Positions 50,065 through 62,219 of a DNA stretch of 64,000 nucleotides are shown here, piece by piece (position 1 is the first letter of the stretch; every line of letters begins with the position of its first letter). The translations under genes were made by a program, and so were the position numbers. Source of the DNA: Trichobilharzia szidati (lineage: Eukaryota > Platyhelminthes > Trematoda > Strigeidida > Schistosomatidae); the NCBI GenBank assembly GCA_944472155.2, contig OX235273.1, positions 83,508,793 through 83,572,792 on the forward strand. The letters run 5' to 3'. The notes beneath the pieces were generated by a model, which saw only the letters and a list, made by a program, of their open reading frames with translations, had not been told where the DNA came from and made no database searches.

Positions 50065-50829
50065 AAATTTTGTGTATATGCCCAGCATATTTATATTGTA
50101 AATAATATTCTTCTCTTCAAGCATCAATCTTTCAATACTCATTTCAAAACGCTATTTGTCAATGAACTTTTCGGAATAGGCAAGATTATACAAATCAGGT
50201 TTCACGGTATATCAATTCTTCATCTGACATACAGTTCAGTATATTTTATTTCTGTTTGTAATTCATGCAGGATTTCCACTGACGTTTTCCTTAACCTCTC
50301 AGAAACACCAGAAAGTAGTTAGCTACTACGGTGAAAAATAACGGATCATTTTATGAAGATAAGTGTCAATTACCACCCTCAATGTGCCCATTATAATCAA
50401 CTTATATAGTCGTCATTTTGTTCGCTCTATTTGACAGTATATTTCTACATTTTTGTATAAAGTGAAATGGTAGATAGTTGTGTAAACAAACTGTTCGAAA
50501 ACTGTTTTGCATATTCATCACATTTCTCAAGATGAACGGTATATTGACCTTTAAATCAGACTTGAATGAACTAGCCAGCTGATACATCCACATAGCTTAA
50601 TAAAAATAACAGCTTCATTGTGCACAAATGTTTACAAAATATACCCAATTTTCAGTATAGTTTAGTGCAAACCTTTTCATTCTCGCACATACCTGCTTTT
50701 TGACTGACGAGGTTTATTGCCGGAATCCTCTAAGTGCTGAATTTTTTTTGACAATTGCTAAAAACATGCTGTGTATGGCCAGCTTTTTGTGTGTCTGTCT
50801 CCCGTGCTCCGAATCCAAGCAACACTAGT

Positions 50830-53300
50830 GATGTTTCTCCCTCATGAACCAGATGAATAAATGAATGCTTGTCATAAGTAGTCACAAAATTGCAGCCATT
50901 CACACATTTTCATATTCACACAGTCTTGCTCATTCATCATCCGTCTTCATCTCCATGATTTCCTTCCAGATTTGACATTATTGTTCAGATTTGTGATCCT
51001 CTCATCTTGAAACTGTGATTATCGCCGGCAAAATGAAACAGGGAAACGTAGATCTGAGTCTCATGAATTCACTATTCACAGCTGATAATAAAAGCGATGG
51101 GGTCTGAACATTATTCCAAATAGGCAATTAAGTCTCACAAGTCAAAATTCTGGTATTTCAGACACTGAGATATCCGACTAACATAATAACAATAACAGCT
51201 TCATTGAGTGAAAAATGTTCACACAATATTCAGAATATGTAGCATAGTCTATCGCGTAACTATTCCTCTTCGTGCGACATCTTTCAGCAAAATAACAATC
51301 TAAGGTACAGCATGTGACACAGTGCTAGTCGATCTGAAGAATAAAAGTATCCCTCATGGTATTTTGCCCTCGTCACCGGAAGATACTTAGGAGTAGATTG
51401 AAAGCCAATTATAATTGTGCGTGAATGTATTCGGAAGCTCAGGGACATAATTGAATGTTTGAATTAAGGGGAAATATAGAAAACTGTATGCATTGTGTGG
51501 GATGAAAGTTCAGGTAGTTCAGCAATGCAAACAATTCACTGTTCACACATTCAAATAAATCCTAATTTTCTAACATTCTAAATCTGTAAGATTTACTCCA
51601 CTGATTTCAAAAGATTATTTGAATAGTCCCTGTACATTGTTGGTGTAAAGCTGCCATCCATCTCTGCAGTAAATTATGCGAGGATGTTGAAAAATCTTGC
51701 AAATCATTGATGCATTTCTGAAATCCACCAAGTCGAAATCATTGATTGCATTTCAGGAGATGTTAAAGATTAGGTCTTTCAAGAGATGAATGAATTTCTT
51801 CTCAGAAACACACCAAATGTGGTCTATTTGCGTCTAAGTACATCTTTCAACCAGGGTTGATATGCTTTACATGAATGCATATCGCGGATATCTTCAGTTT
51901 CCCACGAAATAAATCATTAAGTGACTATCTCCCACAATCACGTTCAGCTAAACGTTGTCTCTGGCTGTCATTAATTTGTAGCATAACGAGAGGTGAAGGC
52001 ATCACCCGGCGACCTGATAACTACTATGTTAGCGTCCATGGATGTCCTTTGTAGCCATTATTGTTAATAATATTACAATGATTAGTCATAAATGCACTGA
52101 CGACGGTAATCAGGAGAAATTCCATTTGCTCTACAATACACAGATAATATAGCCTGTTTTAATTAGGATGCAAACAATTGCAGTCTTCTAGACACACTGA
52201 GTGCAAATATGAGAACTTTAGGTATGAGTTTCACTACAGTCAGATGTGAGGTGGTGTCACACGATAGAGTAGAGAGTGGATTCACCAAACTTAGGTATGT
52301 ATGGCATTCGTCTACTTTTGGAAGAGAGTGTGTTGTGTGAAGTAGTTTTCTCTGCTAGACTGTAAAAATGTAGATGACATGATCTTTGAGGGTGGAAAGT
52401 GTGAAAAGTTTAGCAGATTGGCATCGTGGATGGCTCCTTTAGGTCCCTGAATCTGGGTGGAGAAGTATGGACAGTTCTACTGAAATTAGACGTGCAGTGA
52501 TCAAAAAGAGGAACATGTTTGAGACATCGGCATACATTTGTTCGTGAGTTATCCAAGTTATCTAAGAGATGCTGAAATAAATAGGTTGGATATAACTGCT
52601 TATGGTTGTATACAGTGCAAGAGGAAATGCGCTTTCACTTGTGTAAGGCTCCAATATATGGGAAAGAGTAGGTAATATATGCTTGGGCACAATTACAATG
52701 AAATAACCCAAAGACAGACAAAAATACAAAATGGAAAAGAAACATTTCTCCTCTGTGTAAAGAAAATAATTTAGTTTATGTAAAACCTTAAAAGAATTGT
52801 GACGTCAAATGCATGGGCCGGAGTGATAGGATTGAGTCAGTCACAGTGGTGGAGCCAAAAGACCTAGCTTAATGTTGATAAGAAATCTAATATATAGTTC
52901 AGCTATATCGCTGTATGCAGTTACACACAGCCACAAAACAGGATGGGATTAGGCAGGAGATAAAAGATCTAATATCAAAATGTGGAGGGATAAATTGAAA
53001 GCTTGGGGTGTATTTATCAAAGCAACTGAAATACATGCAGTGGAAATGATTGAACACCTCTTTCATACATCTGAAAAAGTTTACTACTTCCACAACAAAT
53101 GAGGAGGATGAAGGATAAACGTATCAACCAATATTCGAAGTTGTGTAGCTGCAATAGATATGACCACGAACAATATATTGAGTTTGAATCGTCATTCAGT
53201 AAATAATGTTGTTTCACCGTATGATATATTCAATAAACAAGTTATTATAGATCCATGTCTTCATATCTTTACGAAGAATTATTTGGAACTCCACTAATCC
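50830..53300. other. Non-coding part of copy B
   Basis: Equivalent to 1880-4300. A small extra stretch near 52280 relative to copy A is the only obvious indel. No gene recognised. Confidence 0.5.
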
Positions 53301-53309
53301 CCCTTTGAA

Positions 53310-53600
53310 GAAATTTGAATATTCAACAATATAGTTGTGAAATCATTCTTGGGGTGATACCACGAAGCAGCTTTCTGGATATTGGGAATGCTAAATGTGA
53401 CTTTTGTGCGTACTCCAACCGGCAGGCATTTCGAGGTGGATATCGAATGTTACACCAATGAAAACTTAAGCCTGAGGATAAATGAAAAATTGTTAATTAT
53501 GGTAAACATTCTCCACTTGTAAGAGTCATTGAAAAGGCCGCTGACAGATTTTCTTAAAACATCTATGCGTCCATCTCAATCATACATACGATAGCAAATA
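53310..53600 (+). repeat. FEVDIE-type coding-like segment, copy B
   Basis: Same segment as 4320-4600, with the peptide HFEVDIECYTNENLSL in the plus frame, interrupted by a stop at the same place as in A. Confidence 0.5.
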
Positions 53601-53686
53601 CGATTTATGCATTATGAAATAATTTAAAGTTTCGAGTGACATTTTCTCCAATATTAAACTAGTTTACGCCAACATGAAATTATGTC

Positions 53687-53983
53687 ATGAATTGTCTAAC
53701 AAACACATTCAGACTTCTGCATCACAAAGTCATAAAATATGGTTCGGAAGTTCATTCACATAAACGTTTTGGTATTTCCAACCAGTGGAAAACAGAAAGT
53801 TTCGGTTTTTCATTTTGTTTTCAACCTATCAAACGTGAACTTGGTGTGAACATATTTAGTTTGGGAGTAAGGTTCGAATTCATAGAATCAAGTGAGAAGA
53901 ACATATCAGGATGTGGTTGCAGTTTTAGTTACTTTCCTATACGCTTACGGATACAAATCTCGGACAATTGGCTCCATCTGTAA
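53687..53983 (+). other. 98-codon open frame of unknown nature (open in B, stopped in A)
   Basis: MNCLTNTFRLLHHK to SDNWLHL. No signal peptide, membrane segment or domain recognised. The A version has TAA about 40 codons in. May be chance or part of the same decayed gene as the preceding segment. Confidence 0.25.
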
Positions 53984-54089
53984 GTCACTACTAGGAAAAA
54001 TATGTATGCTGGTGTATCGATTGAAATCCTATATGAATGGCTACTTCGTTTTACGGTGTATATGCAAATACGTTCAATAAGGAACATTT

Positions 54090-56700
54090 TCAGTCAAAAG
54101 TGCAGAGTGGCAACTGGATGCATGTTGAGTTAGTAAGGCGAATTTTTGAAAGTGAGTCACAGAAAATCACAATCAACAAGCTTCATTTCAGTTATTATTA
54201 GGTGAATAGCAAAACTATTTTACACACTGATAACACTTATTGTAGTCTCATCATAGAAACTCTTACAACAGCTCACCAACAAACCAATTCCATTAATGTA
54301 CAAAGAAACGATAGTTATAAATTTCGCGTATGATGGTAGCATTTGCCCAAGCATTTTCTGTGAAAAGTGAAAAACTGCACTCAATGAATACGGACGACAA
54401 GAAACGAAGGCAGGTGACCTGAAAACATTCTGAAGTTGTTATGATGGGCGTAGCTGGAGCAGACTGTGATGCGTAACCTTCTCATCAGCTACTGATTGAC
54501 TGACACCAATACCAGGGAAGTCGAATAGAAATAATAATAATATCATCTAGATTATTGGTAATATATTTCTGTTCTTGAAACCTAATTCCTTTTTACTACA
54601 ATAGTATCAGAATGATTTTAGTACGGATATAGAAACTATTCATATTCCTTAACTGATTAACCTGAAATTATATCGTATTAGGACTCTTGGTCTGATACAC
54701 AAGGTGCAGAAATCATATAATTACAAGTGTTAGTAAACTTGTGGCTTAATGAAAAACATGAGTAGGGTATTGGTTAAAAATGTTGGATATAAAAGACAAG
54801 TTTAAAATTACATGGACATATTATGCGACCTTTATATAACTTAAACAAGGTTAATTGACTGATACAAGATAAGTAGAAGTCAAATAATGCTTTGAGGAGT
54901 ATGAGTGGAGAGAAACCTTGGGGGAAATGAAATGTCGAATCAGACATAAATAAAATACGAGGAAAAGGATAGAATGATATTTCTACAATGCTAGAGAAGG
55001 AATGGCAACAGTTTCGAACTGAATAAACAAGTTTGATTTTCACTGTTTAATAGCTAACCATTCAGTGTTTCTTGGCAAATCTATAAATTACTCTAATTGA
55101 TAACGGTTGGGCGAGTGATCTTTTTTCATTTCATCTGCTGAACTGCTGACTCTCTGTTCAAAACTCTGTGTATACACCTAACATGTTCGTGTAGTGTATG
55201 ATATTCCTCCCTCCACGCAGTCATTTTCAGTAATCATTTCTAACAGCTACTTATCAAACAACGTTTCGGAATACACAAGATGATGCAAAACAGTTCCACG
55301 ATTTACTGAAATTTCTTGTGATATAAAGTTGAAAAATATTTTCAGCTGAGTGCCATTAATGTATGATATCAATTAGTGCTGAACCATGGCTACTTCGAAA
55401 TACTGTGAAATGGTTATCTACTATGGCGAATCTTCGCTGATTGCATGATTAAGATTAGTGTGAATTCTCATTCACCATACACTTATCAGTATTATTACCT
55501 CATATTTTTACTATTTCGCTCAGTCTTTCGACAGTACATTTTCATGTAAATGAAACGACACACAGTTGTGATAACAAATTATACGATGTGACTTACAAAC
55601 ACACCACATTCTTCAACATGAACTTCGCCTTCGAGTAACGCGATTCTAATTTAATAAACAGAATTATCGTTTTAGCGTGTTATCTGTGAATGTGGTAGTG
55701 TTAGCAAATTACATTACATTAAACTTTTCAAGATGGACTTCGGATCACAATAGCGCTATTCTAATATAATATACAGAATTACTGTTTCGATTCTGTAATG
55801 TGTCAATGTGTAAGTGTACAACTTGTGATACACACGATCCTTCACAAACTGCATTGAAAAAGTCAGAGATGAAATAAAGTTTCAATAAATTATTCAACAA
55901 TTTATCGCAAAGTTCGAAATACTTGAAATTTTGAAATGAATCATTTTTTGTTTATGATATAACTTGTAATTCACATGTGGTATGATCTCTACTACTATAA
56001 AGGAGGAACAAAGTCAAGTCAAACAAATTTACACTTCAAAGTAATTTTTATCGTGAAATATGAAATGAGATGAACACTCTGTTCAGATTTGGATATTTCG
56101 TTTACTGTGTACTACTAATACAAAATAATACAAGCAAAACTTGTAGTTCAGAGAATTCAGTCTCTGTATCTGTATAGCTGAAATTATATACAATTTTTCT
56201 TGAGAGAGGGTGGTAATGAAAGCGATGAGTTGTCTTCATGATAGATGTTGATATTATTCAATGCGTAAGAAGAGTAGAATAAGTGTCTCGGAGTTAATTA
56301 ATGAGGTGAATAATAATTCAATGAATGAGTAGAAATCAGAATGCGCACAGAAACGAAGGAAAGAATGCAATTATTTTAATAATTTGCTTTATTCCGAAAC
56401 AGTACTTGTGATACAGAATGGAATTCTCAGCATTTTTACTACAGCATTGCATCCACTTAGTACATTATAAATAAATAGAATTCTACATAGATTGAGGAAA
56501 TCACAGTTCATTATGACAACAAAATATTGGCATGTCGGTAGCAAATCCAAAGCTGAACAGTGTTTGAAAGTGTTAGAAAAGTAGGTGCTGTCATATTTAC
56601 TGGCGTAAGCGAGAGAAAGAAACAAAGCAGCACATAACGGAAAAAAGAGGGGGAGATAAAAGAAAACAAAGAAAGAAAATGTTGTACCTATAAATGATGT
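54090..56700. other. Non-coding AT-rich DNA of copy B
   Basis: Equivalent to 5100-7700; no domain found. Confidence 0.5.
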
Positions 56701-56727
56701 GAGTTGAAAAGAAGAGGTCCATTTGTA

Positions 56728-59530
56728 CTACTGACTATTTAATGAATTATATGTGTCACGCCTAATGCTTTTTTTATCACACAGAACACGAGCTAAGTAG
56801 GCTATGGTTGAGTTTTTGTACTTGCTGGTGTGAGCATATAGTTTTCTATGTAGGCTTCTGGTTTTACCTGATGAGATGCAAGGGGAGAGTTGTGGGTGAA
56901 GAGGGTGGTGTGAGTTAGGTAAAATGGATTTGGCCCATTTTTCACATGAGTCCATGTGCCTGTCAACCAGAATATTAACAAGCTGGCTAAGTGGCACGTT
57001 GCTTACACTGATGACAACCTTTAACATCCTGCGTAATATGTTATAGTCTTTCTTCAGTAGCCCGGGAAAAACTAAGGGGAACAATAGAGAATAATAGGCA
57101 GAATGCGAGAGTTAACGAATCGTAGGAGTAAGGGTTGAGTTATACCAGAATGTTTTAACTTCTTGATGTAGAAGGTAAGACGGAATATTTTCTTAGAAAT
57201 CGTCAAGATATGAGACGACCAGGAGAGATCAGTAGATAGAATGACGCCTAGGTATTTAAATTCCGATTTGGTTTCTATTTCAGTACCATCTATGTTGCAT
57301 ACCTCGTGAGAGCCAACCAGTTTGTTTAGGTCGGATTTATGCCTAAAGGTGAAATTGACTGTTTGGCATTTGGAGGGGTTTAAGGTAAGACCGTTTTCCT
57401 TGGACCACCGGCTGATTTCTGACAGAAAGCCATTAAGTTTAGAGCAGTCGCTTTGACATTTGACAGGGAAAGATACTGTCAGGTCGTCAGCATATTTGAC
57501 AAAATTAATGTCATTTGAAGATGGTAAGTCGTGTAGAAAGAGAGAAAGAGAAGTGGGGAGAGTACAGCACCTTGGGGGACTCCGGTTTCAGTGAGTACAG
57601 CAGAGGAGGATTTACCCTTCTATACGGTGTACTGCATTCTGTTAGAGATGTTGGAATGCAGCCAGTTGGTGACCCAGGACTCGGTGTCCGTCAAAGAGAG
57701 CTTATTTAGCAAGAGACATCTAGGTACGGAGTCGAAAGCAGAAGTGAAGTCCAGAAACGTGCAGTGGACGTATGTGGCACCTTTATCTAATGATGAGACG
57801 ATACTGTTGTGTAAGATGGCTGCAGCGTCTAAAGTGCTCCTACCCTGTCTATAGGCAAATTGTTTGGGGTCTTCAAGGTGTTTAAGGGAGGGTTCAAGTT
57901 TAAGAAGTATTAGTTTTTCCATGAGCTTTAGAAACGGGGGGGGTGATGGCAATGGATCTGAACTTTACGTTATTGCTGTTTCCAGGTTTAGGGACAGGGA
58001 CTATTTTAATGTCTTTGCATGCATCAGGTACGACATTTTTGGAGAAAGAAGCATTTAGGATGTTAGTTAGTGGAGAACATAAAGCATCTGCACATTGTTT
58101 TAGAACATATGCAGGTATACAATCAGGGCCAAGGCTACGTGAGGGCTTGAGCGTTTTAAGACATTTAAGAACATCGACAGCATTAAAGTCATGAAAGTTT
58201 TCAGCTACATGATAGGTAACATTAGAAGTAGTTATAGTAGAAGGACAGCGTATAAAAGACTGATTAAGAGCATTAACATCATAAGAGGGAAAAGCATTAC
58301 AACGCTTACTATTGTCAGTAATTTCATTAGAAAGTTTCCACATGCTGATAGGAGATTTACATGATAAAAGTGTATCATTGTAGATGGCATTAAGATTTTT
58401 GATTTCAGATTTGATTTCAGCATTAATCTTTTTGAGTCCTAACTTATCTTTGGATTTGTATAATGTTTCTTTTCGCCTGCGAAGTTGTTTGAGATAAGGA
58501 GATGAGAAGCGGTCGATGCGTTTGAATAGTGTTTGTTTGGGACAGCATATAGCAAGGTAGAACTTAAGATAATCCGTTATATTGACAATTGTGTCATCTA
58601 ATGAACTTTCATGGAATAAATCCCATTTAATATTTTTAACATACACCTTAGATTGAGTAAGTTGTCAGATGAGTAGCATCTTTGTTGTGCTTTCATAGAC
58701 AGATGTGAGAAGACTTTAATATGTGTTTTGCTGTATATTTTTGGTAGAACACGAACAATAGAGTGATCAGAGTTAAGTATCGGTGCACGTTTACGTGTTT
58801 CGTATATTCCTTCGTCATTTGTGAAAACTAAATCGAATGTTTTGTCAAGTCGAGTGGGGAATTCGACTATGTTTGTGTGACCAAGTGCTTCAAGGAAAGA
58901 GCATTCTGACGAGTTGAAGTCCCCAGTAATAACAGATAGAGAGTTGTCGAAGTTGGCAGCGGCAAACATGGTGAATTCGTCAGCAAAATTTGAAAGATTA
59001 GATAGTGAGCAACTTAGAGAAATGTACATGTTTGTAACAAAGATATGTTTATATTTCGGGAGATGTTTGAGACGACATTTGACGGTGATACAGTCTATGA
59101 AGTCATTTGAGAATGAGAAGCAAACATTATTAGAAACAGACCATCTGGAGCGAATAAAAGTTGCAACGCCGCCCCCATTTTTCTTATTACGAAATTGTCG
59201 GTCTTGCCAAAATAGGATGAAGTCCTTTAGTGAGATGAGATTATCATCATACAGTTCATGTAACCATTTTTCTTGTAATGTGATTATCGCAGTATTATGA
59301 TAAGTGTCAGTGGACATCAAAGATTGTAGGTACATTATCTTGTTAGGAAGAGAGCGGCAGGTAGTGTTCATTATGACAGGGACCGTAGTTAGGTGTATTG
59401 GTGTACGTTTAAGAGCTCTCTGCCAACCACTAAGATGCTTCCTCCTTGATTTCTTGGGAATATGAAAGTCATTGAGTCGTAAATGATTAATAAAGTTGCG
59501 AGAGTAAATGATCCTGTTAGAATTCATATT
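56728..59530 (-). mobile_element. CR1/jockey-superfamily non-LTR retrotransposon, dead copy (in duplication B)
   Basis: The endonuclease frame 59527-58598 is longer than in A (309 codons) because the Trp in LSGWQRALKR is intact. It shows TLQEKWLHE, GGGVATF, GDFNSSECSF and LNSDHSIV. The RT follows at 58646-57900 (RSLGPDCIPAYVL, VPVPKPGN) and 57952-57620 (FAYRQGRSTLDAA, DFTSAFDSVPR), with GVPQG, YADD and the tail ending at 56728. A one-base shift near 57945, in a run of seven G (six in copy A), is specific to B. The shift near 58645, the TAG after MQYTV and the CT slippage are shared with A. Confidence 0.9.
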
Positions 59531-59899
59531 TAGGTGATAAATAAATAGGAGTAAACAGTATATGGATGAAATATGTAGATATCATAATAGCAGGCCCAAA
59601 AATTTGAACAGGCCGCAAAGGTCACGTTGTTGTTCAATAATAATAATAATAGTAACTTCATTCTGTACACGGTTTATATAATGCACAGGATTTCCACTAG
59701 AGTTTATTCTATGATAAATTCCCCTTGTCCAGGATGTCCAGGTAAAATATTAATTGATAGTGGATCGTGTGACACAGTGGTATCCGACCTGAACAGAAAA
59801 CTGATCACATATAATATGTGTTCTCTGTCTCCTTCGTGAAATGCATCACATTTGGATGAATGACAATTATAAAATCTTCAGGAGTACATTTTGCCACTT

Positions 59900-60258
59900 A
59901 CCTGGCGCCGGGTTCAGGGTAATCAAGAATGCTCTGACCCCGGGTGGAGGCTCACCATTGCACCTCGGTGGGTTGAAACTCGCGACGGACCCTAATCGGG
60001 TGCGCTCGGGCGTGTAGTTTTTGTCAGTGGGGAGGCCTCACGGTCCTCCCTTTATTTTGCGTCGGTGGCACAGTGGTTAGGACTCTCGCCGACCATGCAC
60101 ATGGTCCGAGGTTCGATCCCCTGCCGGCGCACACCCGATATCTATGGTCGGCCTGAATTTGGGCTACCGATATCCATGCTGAAAATTCCATACTTGTACT
60201 GAAAATAAGGTGTGGAATCAAGCTGTAAATCAAAATAAAAATAAATAAATAAATAAAA
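59900..60258 (+). mobile_element. Composite retroposon: GC-rich head plus tRNA-like SINE, copy B only
   Basis: Absent from copy A at the matching point (about 10905), so both ends are defined by comparison. The first ~155 bases are GC-rich. From about 60058 a tRNA-like unit begins (GCGTCGGTGGCACAGTGGTT, B box GGTTCGATCCCC, acceptor-like ends GCGTCGG/CCGGCGC), followed by a unique body and an (AAAT)n tail. The target-site duplication is short and imperfect (ACTTA/ATTTA). The head resembles the 42613 SINE's tRNA part, but the body differs. Confidence 0.85.
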
Positions 60259-60588
60259 TTTAAGGACAGAACTCAGACACAGTTATCAGGTATATTGTGA
60301 TAGGCTTCCACCCATGATTAGGCTTTTTCTCAAGTTTAGTGGAAACGTGAGAATCAGTAGGTCGTTCACTTTTAAAATACTAGCCAGGGTGACTAATTCC
60401 ATCACAGGTCATAATTTATTAGATTTAAACAAAATGAACAATGAAGAATATATTCCATATATTGATTATAAGAGTTTTCGGTTGACTCAATTTCAAGCAG
60501 GCCACCTGTAAAATGTGGGAGTTCTGAAGAAATACAAGGGTTGTCAGGAGTTATAAAAACAACCAGACAGAAATCAAGTGAGTATAAA

Positions 60589-60837
60589 TCAACCAAGTTT
60601 CGACCATTCTGGAAGAAGTGATTGGATAATTTTCTTTTGTATGCACAGTTCCGATTTCTTTAATTGAGTGGCTGAGGCTCCATCAATGACAGGGAGATTA
60701 AAGGGTATTGCCTTCGCTTGGTCTCCCTTTACTTTGTAGATTACTTTGAGGGAGGTGTTTGTTGAGACGGAATAATCAGTGTTGACAAGGTGTTGGATTG
60801 TCACACTCCTTGTACAGCCACCACAAACCGTCTGCAA
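60589..60837 (-). mobile_element. Penelope-like element relic, C-terminal end (copy B)
   Basis: Counterpart of 11233-11481: QHLVNTDYSVS, LKVIYKVKGD, LCIQKKIIQSLLPEWSK. Confidence 0.75.
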
Positions 60838-60839
60838 AA

Positions 60840-62020
60840 TAATAATTCAAAGGATGCAGTTAGATAGTCGGACCAAATTATAATATTATTATTCATTACT
60901 TGCATTCAGAATCCACTTCGTTCTCTACACACAAAACTTCATTTCCTCGTCATTTGATCTTCCTTCTCTATCTCACCTTTGCACTTTTAACGCGTCATTT
61001 CTCATTCGTCATCCACTCGGGGATCACTGTCTAGTGCGATACCACTTGAAGTTCCCCCTGAGCATATTTCTATTCCAACTCCATTTCACTCTGTATATTT
61101 GTTCAGTAATAGGTTGGCAGTTATTTCACTGAACTGCTAGACCACTTCGTTGCTTATCCTTCCCAAGCAGTCCTGTGATCTGCAGTGTGGAGATCAATGA
61201 CGCCTTCAATGACTCAAGCTTTAACTCTTTAGACCACATATCTTGTCTTGACTGTAGTGTTGAGATATCATGTGTCTTTCTTTATCTTCAGTGCAGCCTA
61301 TTTTCACATTGATTACAGAGCAATGAACGCCTGCCTCATCTTCCCGATTTAATCCTATTTGACTCTGATGTCCTCGCCCATGCCACCTGCAGCTGAAAAG
61401 ATACTGATTAGGTCAGGTGAGTGCAAGAAGTGAATTCACTCAAGGTTCTCTCGTTGATGTTACTGAATGTTGTTGTTTCTGGTTTGATAACAACTCCTCC
61501 CTCTCTGTCCTGTCTTTGTTCACCTGACGTTCAATCTTCACCGCCTCTCTTGCAAACTTGCTGCTCTACTGTTGCATATTTTCGCGTTTCCGCTCTTTGT
61601 GACATGTTAAATTCATTCCTGGTGAATGCACCATAAATGTGGACAAGCTCTGAATAAGTGAATGAAGAGGGCGGTGAATCACTGGACCATTGTTCATCGA
61701 ATGATAACCAAATTCCTCAAACCGAAATTACTGAATTGCATATTGGTGGAGTTCATTTGGAATAGCACACAGTGATACAGTGTCAAAAACTGCACGACAT
61801 CTAGACAACAATTTATTGTTCATATTCATATCAGTTTATTCTCATGGCTTCTTAATATGCTTTGTATACTTTCTCTCTTTCTCTCCCTCTCTCTTGTTCT
61901 ATTTCCTTCTTGTTTTTATAGAAATTATCCATTTACTCTGTAAAGCGTTGCGTCATTTGATGAAGATTCAGAGATTCGCCTCTCTCTCCACCTAACTATG
62001 TTATTACTTTTTACTACTTT
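60840..62020. other. Non-coding DNA, copy B
   Basis: Counterpart of 11500-12680; lacks 33 bases present in A. A CTCTTT-rich tract lies near 61870. No gene recognised. Confidence 0.5.
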
Positions 62021-62029
62021 CAACTTATT

Positions 62030-62215
62030 GGGTGATTAAATGCAAGTGAATGTGTTGCAGTGGTTGAGGCTTCTTCTAGTTTTATAACGTATCATGGGCA
62101 ATCATTCTGGATCCAGTTGAATTCCTATGTTCCGATAGTCTAATTAAATCTAGTCTACTGGTTTGACCTACATAATTGACCTCGCAGTCATTACATGGTG
62201 TCTGCACCGGAAATA
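62030..62215 (-). mobile_element. Penelope-like GIY-YIG relic (copy B)
   Basis: Counterpart of 12690-12900, with the CNDCEVNYVGQTSR block preserved on the minus strand. Confidence 0.7.
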
Positions 62216-62219
62216 TGGA

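Larger units (their letters stand above)
47500..50690 (+). repeat. Older, diverged copy of part of the duplicated unit, interrupted
   Basis: In the same order as copy A: 47530-47740 matches 4390-4600 (peptide YTSTEEHFEVDIK, then ENLSLKVNAKLII), 48180-48540 resembles 5710-6070, and 50060-50650 resembles 6150-6700. The interval between about 48600 and 50060 is not shared. Similarity is patchy and much lower than between copies A and B. It lies directly upstream of copy B. Confidence 0.55.

Noticed and set aside
60058..60132. tRNA gene
   Set aside because: The cloverleaf-like head is part of a retroposed SINE with body and (AAAT)n tail; no sign of an independent tRNA gene.
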